Below are positions 1-7,091 of a stretch of 24,133 bases of DNA, piece by piece. The DNA lies in NCBI GenBank assembly GCA_002315625.1, contig DCHH01000055.1, forward strand, positions 1 to 24,133, written 5' to 3'. The stretch comes from Bacteroidales bacterium UBA1757 (GTDB lineage: Bacteria; Bacteroidota; Bacteroidia; Bacteroidales; UBA1402). The position numbers and the translations under genes were made by a program. Below the pieces are notes generated by a model. It did not search any database. It was not told where the DNA came from and saw only the letters and a list, made by a program, of their open reading frames with translations. Each line of letters opens with the position of its first letter. Position 1 is the first letter of the stretch.

Positions 1-264
1 GGGCGCTTCCATAAGGGAGCCTTCTATATTGCAGAAGCCCTGCAGCTGGACATCCTTCCGTTTATTGAATATGGCGCTGGACAAGTTCTTCCTAAAGGCG
101 GGAAGTATCTCCGCAAAGGCCAGATCAAACTCCATATCCAAGAGCGTATTCCCTATGAAGAATACAGCAAACTCGGCACCATAAAAGAATTCTCTTCCTG
201 GTTCAGAAAATATTACAAACGTGAATACTCAACCCTCTGCAACAGATATGACCAGAATGCCTGA
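1..264 (+). CDS. Lysophospholipid-type acyltransferase, C-terminal fragment
   Basis: The frame is open from the first base and stops at TGA 262-264, giving 87 visible residues; the N-terminus and the catalytic HX4D motif lie upstream of the window. The visible start GRFHKGAFYIAEAL and the following LDILPF resemble the region after the FPEG-like motif of PlsC/LPLAT acyltransferases, where the enzyme core meets a short beta-rich end (GQVLPKGGKYLRKGQIKL). The family moves an acyl group from acyl-ACP or acyl-CoA to a hydroxyl acceptor at the inner membrane. Acyltransferases of this type are routine members of aryl polyene and flexirubin loci. The 3' end overlaps the start of the oxidoreductase gene, which suggests translational coupling. 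Family assignment rests on a fragment only; the acceptor is unknown. Confidence 0.7.
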   Translation, partial: GRFHKGAFYIAEALQLDILPFIEYGAGQVLPKGGKYLRKGQIKLHIQERIPYEEYSKLGTIKEFSSWFRKYYKREYSTLCNRYDQNA

Positions 265-1765
265 TACGGCAAACGGCAAAAAGACAGCCATCATTCTCGG
301 TGGCGGTCTTGGAGGCTTGTTTACCGGCGCCATTCTCGCCAAAAATGACTATGCGGTGACCATCATCGAGAAGAATTCCTCTATCGGTGGTGGTCTGCAG
401 AGTTTTGTGCGCTTTGGCGAAATCTACGATACGGGCATGCATGTTATCGGTGGTATGCAGGAAGGAGGAAACATCCGCCGGCTTTGCGAATATCTCGGTG
501 TTTACGACCCTACGATATTCGCTGAAGTTCAGCAGAATCATGCCGATGAGATCTATATCGCCTCTGATGATATGGCTTATAAGATTGCAGCTGGAAGAGA
601 TGGCTTCCTTGCTTCTATGAGCCGCTACTTCCCTTCTGAGCATGAGAATCTCAATCGTTATCTGGATGCGGTCTACGCTATCGTGGACGAAATGCCGCTG
701 TACCATCTCCGCGAGGCTTCTGAAAACGATTTCATCCATAACGAGGATTTTTTTCTGCCTGCGGATGAGTTCATTGCCAAGTATATTCAGGATCCGAAAT
801 TAAGAGGAGTCATCTCCTACCTGAATCTTTTGTATTCCGGCGAAAGGAACACGACACCAGCCTATACCCATGCCATCATCACGGTCCTGTATCTTTCCGG
901 CCCTTGCCGTTTTGCTGGTGGAAGTCATCGCTTTGCTGACTTGTTGGCCAATGTCATCACGGACAACGATGGCACCATCATTCTCAACGAAGCCGTTAAG
1001 TTCATCCACAACGAGGGAAGGACGATAATGTGCGTGGAGACCGACCGAGGCAGAAAGTTATCGGCCGACGTCTATATTTCTGATATTGATCCCAATACGC
1101 TCCTCGACATCTTCGATGATGTAACGGTTTTCCCCAAAGCTTTCCGCAGCAGAATCAAGGATGTGCCCTATACCTATTCGGCTTTCACCATCAACCTGAA
1201 GTTCCACGAGAAGACCTTCCGATATATCAACCATACCGGTTATTATTTCGAGGACTATGATTCTTCCTGGAAAATGGGTGAAGAAAACACAGATTGGCCG
1301 CTGGGCTTCCTCTATATGACTCCTCCCGAAGTGAACCAGGGGAAGTACACGAACAAGATGATCATCACGATTCCCATGCCCTGGGAATATGTCAGGAAAT
1401 GGGAATGTACGACCTTGGGCCAACGCACGAAAGACTACCAGTTCTGGAAAAAGCAATGCATGGATCTGGTGCTCGACAAACTGGAGACTATCTATCCAGG
1501 TATCCATTACTGCATTGAAGCCATCAATACAGCCTCCCCCCTTACCATCCGCGACTATTACGGAACGAAAGGCGGTTCGATGTGCGGCATCCAGAAGGAC
1601 TGCAAAAACATAACACTCTCACACTTGTCCACAAGAACCAAGGTCAGCAATCTGTTCCTAACGGGTCAGAATGTGAGCCTCCACGGCTTCTGCGGCGTTC
1701 CCCTGACTGCCATCAGAACCTGTGAAGATATTCTTGGACAGCACACCATACTCAGTAAATTATAA
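221..1765 (+). CDS. Phytoene-dehydrogenase-like FAD/NAD(P)-dependent oxidoreductase
   Basis: The protein has up to 514 residues and resembles COG1233 (phytoene desaturase / all-trans-retinol 13,14-reductase type). Near the N-terminus is a dinucleotide-binding fold: GGGLGG at residues 27-32, then the acidic Glu50 in TIIEKN and a downstream IGGGLQSF, the usual FAD-binding signature. The C-terminal block at about 477-507 (NLFLTGQN, then GFCGVPLTAIRTCEDIL) is the second FAD-contacting segment of the family. Members desaturate, isomerise or saturate polyene chains, so a role in finishing a polyene or acyl chain is reasonable here, but the substrate is not visible. The start is uncertain: the longest frame begins with GTG 221, and ATG 248 or ATG 257 are at least as likely; ATG 257 would leave only a short overlap with the upstream TGA. 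The stop overlaps the next start (TAATG). Confidence 0.85.
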   Translation: MNTQPSATDMTRMPDTANGKKTAIILGGGLGGLFTGAILAKNDYAVTIIEKNSSIGGGLQSFVRFGEIYDTGMHVIGGMQEGGNIRRLCEYLGVYDPTIFAEVQQNHADEIYIASDDMAYKIAAGRDGFLASMSRYFPSEHENLNRYLDAVYAIVDEMPLYHLREASENDFIHNEDFFLPADEFIAKYIQDPKLRGVISYLNLLYSGERNTTPAYTHAIITVLYLSGPCRFAGGSHRFADLLANVITDNDGTIILNEAVKFIHNEGRTIMCVETDRGRKLSADVYISDIDPNTLLDIFDDVTVFPKAFRSRIKDVPYTYSAFTINLKFHEKTFRYINHTGYYFEDYDSSWKMGEENTDWPLGFLYMTPPEVNQGKYTNKMIITIPMPWEYVRKWECTTLGQRTKDYQFWKKQCMDLVLDKLETIYPGIHYCIEAINTASPLTIRDYYGTKGGSMCGIQKDCKNITLSHLSTRTKVSNLFLTGQNVSLHGFCGVPLTAIRTCEDILGQHTILSKL

Positions 1766-2625
1766 TGATCAAAGCACTTTCCGTTTTCTTGACAGGCTTC
1801 TTGTTCGCGGCTTTCTCCGTAGCCGCACAATCGGAACCTGTTAACATCTGGAAAAATACTTCAACCAAGAAAAACGTCTCTCTGACACCCTATCTGGCAG
1901 CAGGTTCCGGCAATCCCTGCGTCATCATCTGTCCAGGTGGCAGCTATTTCTGGCACGATACCAAGAACGAAGGAAGAAAGGTGGCTTTGTGGCTGCAGGA
2001 GAACGGCATATCAGCTTTCGTGCTGAACTACCGCACGGCGTATGTCCCTGCCTTTCTTTTCTACACCCGATATGTATACAGAGGAAACCAATATCCTGAT
2101 CCTCAGAACGATCTTCAACGCGCCATCGCCTTGGTAAAGGACAATGCCTCACAATACGGCATTGACACGACGAAGGTCGGTGCGATGGGCTTCTCGGCCG
2201 GCGGCCATCTCGTGATGTCGGTGGCAGAAATGTACGACCATCCCCGCACGCGCCCCGCCTTCGTGGCTTCCATCTATCCAGTGGTTTCCCTTTCCGCTGA
2301 CTGTACGCACAAACGTTCCAGACGCGGATTGCTGGGAGAAACCCGAAAACACAAGGCAGTCTATCGAGACTCACTATCGTTGGAAAAGCATGTTCCTGCA
2401 GACTGCCCTCCGGTCTTCCTGATGAACTGTGCCGACGATCCCGTCGTTGACTATCGTAATTCCGAGCTCCTCGATGCTGCCCTCACTGCAAAGGGGGTTA
2501 ATCATCGCTATATCCAATACAAAACAGGCGGCCACGGCTTCGGGGCTTCCGATTCCAAGGGTACCGCAGAGTGTCGCCAGTGGCGACAGGAATTCCTGGA
2601 TTGGCTGAAAACAACCCTAAAATAG
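1765..2625 (+). CDS. Secreted alpha/beta hydrolase (esterase/lipase-like)
   Basis: The 286-residue protein begins with a signal peptide: MIK, a hydrophobic stretch, then SVAA|Q, with likely cleavage after Ala21. It therefore acts in the periplasm or outside. An oxyanion-hole loop PGGSY lies at 57-61. The nucleophile elbow GFSAG is at 142-146 with Ser144. An acid follows in the ADD segment at 223-225 (Asp224 or Asp225) and His257 lies in GGHGFG, so a complete catalytic triad is present. The layout is that of the BD-FAE / xylan-esterase-like alpha/beta hydrolases common in Bacteroidetes. The start codon shares one base with the oxidoreductase stop (TAATG), so the two are probably coupled. In this context it may release or transfer an ester-linked product, but an ordinary polysaccharide esterase is equally compatible with the motifs. 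Confidence 0.85.
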   Translation: MIKALSVFLTGFLFAAFSVAAQSEPVNIWKNTSTKKNVSLTPYLAAGSGNPCVIICPGGSYFWHDTKNEGRKVALWLQENGISAFVLNYRTAYVPAFLFYTRYVYRGNQYPDPQNDLQRAIALVKDNASQYGIDTTKVGAMGFSAGGHLVMSVAEMYDHPRTRPAFVASIYPVVSLSADCTHKRSRRGLLGETRKHKAVYRDSLSLEKHVPADCPPVFLMNCADDPVVDYRNSELLDAALTAKGVNHRYIQYKTGGHGFGASDSKGTAECRQWRQEFLDWLKTTLK

Positions 2626-2667
2626 CGGGCCAGCAACTCTGCTTGTTTCTACCAATTAGTATATAAT

Positions 2668-5427
2668 ATGATTTTACGACTGTTTGACTATTTCAGAACA
2701 CACGTTGCCTTAAGATGGGGAATCTTCTCTGTCTTGACGCTGTTGTTGCTGTTCTCTTTCTCCAGACTGTCGTATAAAGAGGATATCTCGGATTTCCTGC
2801 CCCTCGGAACCGAGGACCGCGAAGCCCTCTCCATCTTCCAGGGAATCTCTGGCGCTGACCAGGTCATCGTCATCTTTGACAATCCCGATGACGAGGAGAT
2901 GACGGCCAACGCCATCGAAGCTTTCTGTGACAGCGTTTGCGAAAACGACACCTTGGGATTGGAGAAAAATATCATCGCAAAGTTTGACATTGAGGAACTT
3001 ACGCGAATCACCGACTTTGTCTACTCCAATATCCCCTACTTCCTTGAGGAGAAGGATTATGCCCATATGGACAGCGTTCTGGCCTCTCCTAACTACATCC
3101 CCGAGCAGTTGAGAGGTGACTATGAGATGCTGATGTTCCCGTCAGGAGGACTGCTTTCGCAGAATATCTCCCGCGATCCGCTGAACCTCTTCACCCCCGT
3201 AGTCAGCCGCTTGAATAAATCGCAGAGGAATTCCCATTTTGAATCCTACGAAGGCTATATTTTCTCGCCGGATATGAAGAGGGCCATCGTTATGGTTTCT
3301 TCTCCCTTCGGCAACAGCGAGACGGAGAACAATGCCAAACTCGTCCTGCAACTGGAAGAGGGACTGGCAAAGATGCAGAAAGAGTATCCCGAAGTCAAGG
3401 CGCATCTGACAGGCGGCCCCTGCATAGCGGTAAGCAACGCCAATCAGATTAAGCACGACAGCATCATCGCCGTCGGCATCTCCCTCATCCTCATTGTCCT
3501 TCTGCTGGCCTACTCTTTCCGCTCGGTGAGGAATATCGCCCTCATCATCATCACGATAGCTTGGGGAGGACTGTTTGCGCTCGGATGTATCTCGCTGATC
3601 CATAATAACATCTCGATCATTGTCCTCGGCATTTCCAGCATTATCATCGGTATCGCCGTCAATTATCCGCTGCACTTGATCGACCATACCAACCACGAAC
3701 CGAATATCAGGAATTCGCTGAAGGATATTGTCACGCCCCTAGTTGTTGGAAATGTCACGACAATAGGAGCATTTATGGCCTTGGTGCCGCTGAAATCCGT
3801 CGCCTTACGTGACCTCGGCTTGTTTGCTTCCCTTCTTCTCTTGGGAACGATAGCTTTTGTCCTCGTCTTTCTTCCGCATTGGCTGAAAGTCAGAAAAACG
3901 GCGGAACAGCAAGGAAAACTCTTCCGCATCCTGACGGAAACCCGTATGGAGAACAAACGCTGGCTCATCGCGGTCGTTATGATTCTGACGGTTATCTTTG
4001 GCTATTTCAGCCTGAAGACCGAGTTTGACGCCAACATGTCAAATATCAATTTCATGACGGAGCAGCAGAAGAGCGATATGAACTATTTCCAGTCGCTCCT
4101 GCAGTCGGGCAGCAACGACAGTATCGAAACGCTGTATGTCGTTTCTTCAGCGTCCACGATGGACGAGGCCCTCAAAGATAGCCGTAAGAAAAATGCCAGC
4201 ATTGACTCCTTATATATAAACAATAAGGTGTCCGGCAAAGAGACGGCTTCCTCTTTCATTTCTTCCAAGGAAGAGCAAGAAAGAAGACTGGCGCGTTGGA
4301 ATGAATTTGTTACTGATCATCAGGAACTGCTGAAGGGCCAGCTGAAGTCCAATGCCACGCGCATTGGCTTTAACAGCGAGGCCTTTGCGGATTTCGACGA
4401 AATCATTGACGGGGAATATGCTCCCAAAAACTACGATGATTTCTCCATCCTTACCAAGACGGTCTTCAAGGGAAACTTCAATGAAGACAAACTCCAGGAG
4501 CGTTATTCCGTCGTTGACAAGGTCTTTGTGAAAACCCATGACATGGAGGCTGTTAAAGCCAAATTCCAGGGTAGTTTTGATGTCAAGAGCATGAACAGCG
4601 CGATTGCCAACAGTCTTTCCAATGACTTCAATTACATCGGCTTTGCCTGCTCCGCCATCGTCTTTATCTTCCTCTGGCTATCTTTCGGCCGTCTGGAACT
4701 GGCCGTCATTGCCTTCCTCCCCATGGCCATCAGCTGGATATGGATTCTTGGCTTGATGTACCTCTTCGGCATCAAATTCAATATCGTCAATGTCATCCTT
4801 GCCACCTTTATCTTCGGCCAGGGTGACGACTACACCATCTTCATTACCGAGGGCTGTATTCACGAATATGCATACAAGAAGCCCATGCTGGCTTCCTATA
4901 AGAACAGCATCATCCTTTCGGCACTGATTATGTTCGTCGGCATCGGTTCGCTGATTGTCGCCAAACATCCTGCCCTCCTCTCTTTGGCAGAGGTCACCAT
5001 CATCGGTATGTTCAGCGTCGTCCTTATGGCCTACCTCATTCCGCCAATGCTTTTCAAATGGCTGACGGAATACAAGGAAAGGAAAGCCTTGGCAAAAGCT
5101 GCCTTCGAACCTGGAAAGCCCTTGTCTTCGTCCGCTGCCGTCCGATTGGTAAAGGACCGCTATCTCTACAAAGGCGCAGGAGTTTATGCTGATGTCCGTA
5201 AAGCCCTGAGAAAGGAAAATCTGGAATGGGCAGACTCATTTACGGAAGGAGACCAGATAGTTATCAGCAATCGCGGATGCGGAGCCTTGGCGCTCTATGC
5301 TGCTCTCGTCCATCCTGATCTCACGGTTGTTGCCTGCGAAGAAGACGAAAACGACCGTCTCCTGGCCCAGAACAGTGCTTCCTCCATCGCCAGCAACCTC
5401 ATTATCACTGAAACACCGCAAAAATAA
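2668..5427 (+). CDS. MMPL/RND-family exporter with a C-terminal methyltransferase-like tail
   Basis: The 919-residue inner-membrane protein has two-fold RND/MMPL organisation. One membrane helix (about 16-32) is followed by a periplasmic domain (about 36-260). A helix bundle (about 264-405) comes next, then a second single helix (about 433-448), a second periplasmic domain (about 450-650) and a second bundle (about 655-800). The second bundle has the hallmark GQGDDYTIF at 717-725 with Asp720 and Asp721, the expected proton-relay residues. The equivalent site in the first bundle reads GIAVNYPLH (328-336), with Asn332 where many MMPL proteins have Asp. After the last helix about 90 extra residues resemble the start of a class I methyltransferase fold (listed separately). 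MMPL proteins export lipids or hydrophobic products; here the cargo is probably the product of the surrounding cluster. The start lies 42 bp after the hydrolase gene. Confidence 0.9.
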   Translation: MILRLFDYFRTHVALRWGIFSVLTLLLLFSFSRLSYKEDISDFLPLGTEDREALSIFQGISGADQVIVIFDNPDDEEMTANAIEAFCDSVCENDTLGLEKNIIAKFDIEELTRITDFVYSNIPYFLEEKDYAHMDSVLASPNYIPEQLRGDYEMLMFPSGGLLSQNISRDPLNLFTPVVSRLNKSQRNSHFESYEGYIFSPDMKRAIVMVSSPFGNSETENNAKLVLQLEEGLAKMQKEYPEVKAHLTGGPCIAVSNANQIKHDSIIAVGISLILIVLLLAYSFRSVRNIALIIITIAWGGLFALGCISLIHNNISIIVLGISSIIIGIAVNYPLHLIDHTNHEPNIRNSLKDIVTPLVVGNVTTIGAFMALVPLKSVALRDLGLFASLLLLGTIAFVLVFLPHWLKVRKTAEQQGKLFRILTETRMENKRWLIAVVMILTVIFGYFSLKTEFDANMSNINFMTEQQKSDMNYFQSLLQSGSNDSIETLYVVSSASTMDEALKDSRKKNASIDSLYINNKVSGKETASSFISSKEEQERRLARWNEFVTDHQELLKGQLKSNATRIGFNSEAFADFDEIIDGEYAPKNYDDFSILTKTVFKGNFNEDKLQERYSVVDKVFVKTHDMEAVKAKFQGSFDVKSMNSAIANSLSNDFNYIGFACSAIVFIFLWLSFGRLELAVIAFLPMAISWIWILGLMYLFGIKFNIVNVILATFIFGQGDDYTIFITEGCIHEYAYKKPMLASYKNSIILSALIMFVGIGSLIVAKHPALLSLAEVTIIGMFSVVLMAYLIPPMLFKWLTEYKERKALAKAAFEPGKPLSSSAAVRLVKDRYLYKGAGVYADVRKALRKENLEWADSFTEGDQIVISNRGCGALALYAALVHPDLTVVACEEDENDRLLAQNSASSIASNLIITETPQK
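5149..5427 (+). other. Degenerate class I methyltransferase-like domain at the MMPL C-terminus
   Basis: Residues 828-919 of the exporter follow the last membrane helix and a short linker. DRYLYKGAGVYADVRKAL resembles the segment that precedes the SAM-binding core in Bacteroidetes methyltransferases. VISNRGCGALALYAAL at 865-880 looks like motif I (beta strand then a Gly-rich loop), but Asn868-Arg869 sit where DxG is normal. VVACEEDEND at 887-896 resembles motif II with its acidic end, followed by an AQNSA helix. The protein stops about 20 residues later, before motifs IV-VI, so a full catalytic fold cannot form. This looks like a truncated remnant of an exporter-methyltransferase fusion, or a binding or regulatory tail. 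Assignment is from pattern recognition only. Confidence 0.5.
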
Positions 5428-5435
5428 ATAATAAC

Positions 5436-5660
5436 ATGAAAGAACAAATTAGAACTTTGCTGGAAGACGCCCTTCCCATCGTTGACCTTGATTCTGATTT
5501 CCTCCTTGGCGAACTGGATTCTCTCGGAGTAACAACGATTCTGATGCTTCTCTCTGAGAAATTCGGCATTACCCTCGAATCCTCCGATGTTACCCCGAGA
5601 AACCTCAAGAATCTCGACAGCCTTGTCAAGTTGGTAGAGTCCAAGCTTCAGAACAAATAA
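5436..5660 (+). CDS. Acyl carrier protein
   Basis: This small acidic protein of 74 residues has the phosphopantetheine attachment motif ELDSLGVTTIL, with Ser29 as the expected attachment site at the start of helix II. Length and helical pattern fit a type II ACP. It probably carries the starter or growing acyl chain of the cluster's product. It lies 8 bp downstream of the exporter and 48 bp upstream of an adenylate-forming ligase, an arrangement typical of ligase-primed carrier proteins in aryl polyene loci. The sequence is unlike the highly conserved housekeeping AcpP, which normally has DSLD in a longer conserved context, so this is a pathway-specific carrier. Confidence 0.9.
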   Translation: MKEQIRTLLEDALPIVDLDSDFLLGELDSLGVTTILMLLSEKFGITLESSDVTPRNLKNLDSLVKLVESKLQNK

Positions 5661-5682
5661 TTTCAAATTCTTGAAATTTCAA
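5661..5682. repeat. Short inverted repeat between ACP and ligase genes
   Basis: TTTCAA (5661-5666), ATTC, TTGAAA (5671-5676) forms a perfect 6-bp inverted repeat right after the ACP stop codon and is followed by a second TTTCAA (5677-5682). It could fold as a small AU-rich hairpin in the mRNA between two coupled genes. There is no U-tract, so it is unlikely to terminate transcription; a role in mRNA stability is possible but unproven. Confidence 0.4.
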
Positions 5683-5708
5683 AAACAAATATCCATTCAA
5701 TCCATCCT

Positions 5709-7028
5709 ATGCTTATCGAGGAGTTTTTGAAAAACAATGCCGTCAGGTTAGCCGACAAACCCGCCGTTGTCTGTGGTGATCAGCAGGTCACCTATCAGCA
5801 ATTGTACGCAGACTGTGTGGCCTGTGCGGAAAGACATGCGGAAGAAGGACGAGAACCGGGAACACTGGTTCCCCTCCGCGCTACTCCTACGATAGACTAC
5901 TTGATTGAGTACTTTGCCATTCATCTTGGCGGATGCATCGCCGTCCCTTTGGCCAAAGATCTCTCCGACGAAGAATTCTCCCGCTATGCTGTTGAACTTC
6001 AGGACGCTGAGGTTCCCGAAGGAACTGCCGACATCCTCTTTACCACAGGAACGACAGGGAAGTCCAAAGGGGTGATGATCAGCCACGACACTATCATGGC
6101 GGATGCCGAAAATCTCATTGACGCCCATAAATACTCTTCCGATCTGACTTTCATCATCGCCGGTCCCTTGAATCACTGCGGCTGTTGGTCAAAGGTTTTT
6201 CCCTGTATCATCCAAGGCGCCACCATTATCCTTAAAGACGGCATCAAAAACCTTGACGACCTGTTTCTGACCCTTGAAAGTGCAACGACAAAAGTCGCAA
6301 CCTTTATGGTTCCATCGAGCATTAAGATTGCTATGGAATTTGGTGCGGAACGTCTGGCAAAGCTGTCCGATAAGATTGACTTTATCGAGACAGGCGGAGC
6401 TCCCATGGCCCCGAAAGACTTGCAGAGACTCTGCCAGCTGCTCCCCCACTCCAGACTCTACAATACCTATGCCTCGACGGAGAGCGGCATTGTCGCCACC
6501 TATAATTTCAATGAGGGCGAATGTCTCCATGGCTGTGTTGGTCCTGCCATGAAAAACTCCGCCATCAGCATATCACCGGAAGGCTACATCCTTTGCAGCG
6601 GCCGCACGCTGATGACGGGATATTTCAACGATCTTCAGACGACGGAGGAAATTCTGAAGGACGGCGTCATCACGATGTCGGACTTCGGAAAGCTCGACGA
6701 GCAGGGAAGACTATGGCTCATCGGCCGAAACGGTGACACCATCAATACGGGAGCTTATAAGGTGGAACCCACAGAGGTTGAAAATGCAGCGATGGAACAT
6801 CCTGCCATCAAGGACTGCATCTGCATTGCCACCCCCCACATCGTTCTTGGCACGGCATTAAAACTGCTCTATGTGCCAACAGACCAAGCGACGGTCACCA
6901 AACGTGAGATTGCCCTCTTCCTCAAATCCAAGTTGGAAGGCCATAAAGTTCCCCTTGCATACGAACAGGTGGAAAGCATCAACATGACTTTCAACGGCAA
7001 GAAAGACCGCAAATCCTACCGCTCATAG
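5709..7028 (+). CDS. Adenylate-forming acyl/aryl ligase (AMP-binding)
   Basis: The 439-residue protein belongs to the ANL superfamily. It has the P-loop-like A3 motif LFTTGTTGKSKG at 110-121, the A5 motif YNTYASTESG at 251-260, the hinge and ribose-binding region SDFGKL to GRNGDTINTGAYK at about 324-351, and the C-terminal GKKDRK with Lys431 as the expected adenylation-state lysine. The core motifs are intact, so it should be active, although it is shorter than the usual roughly 500 residues, mostly through a compact N-terminal subdomain. It would activate a carboxylic acid as acyl-AMP and load it onto the neighbouring ACP. In aryl polyene clusters this step loads an aromatic starter; a fatty acid substrate is the main alternative. 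It is the last gene of the tight cluster. Confidence 0.88.
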   Translation: MLIEEFLKNNAVRLADKPAVVCGDQQVTYQQLYADCVACAERHAEEGREPGTLVPLRATPTIDYLIEYFAIHLGGCIAVPLAKDLSDEEFSRYAVELQDAEVPEGTADILFTTGTTGKSKGVMISHDTIMADAENLIDAHKYSSDLTFIIAGPLNHCGCWSKVFPCIIQGATIILKDGIKNLDDLFLTLESATTKVATFMVPSSIKIAMEFGAERLAKLSDKIDFIETGGAPMAPKDLQRLCQLLPHSRLYNTYASTESGIVATYNFNEGECLHGCVGPAMKNSAISISPEGYILCSGRTLMTGYFNDLQTTEEILKDGVITMSDFGKLDEQGRLWLIGRNGDTINTGAYKVEPTEVENAAMEHPAIKDCICIATPHIVLGTALKLLYVPTDQATVTKREIALFLKSKLEGHKVPLAYEQVESINMTFNGKKDRKSYRS

Positions 7029-7044
7029 CCCTTATTTAAAGTTT

Positions 7045-7064
7045 GCCCTGAATGGGGCTTCTTT
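7045..7064 (+). terminator. Weak candidate terminator after the ligase gene
   Basis: GCCC (7045-7048) and GGGC (7055-7058) can pair across a 6-base loop and are followed by TTCTTTTT. The stem is only four pairs, so termination would be partial at best. It lies in the 63-bp gap before the DUF5686 gene and may mark the cluster end. Confidence 0.3.
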
Positions 7065-7091
7065 TTATAACAGACGTACAGAACTCCCTCT

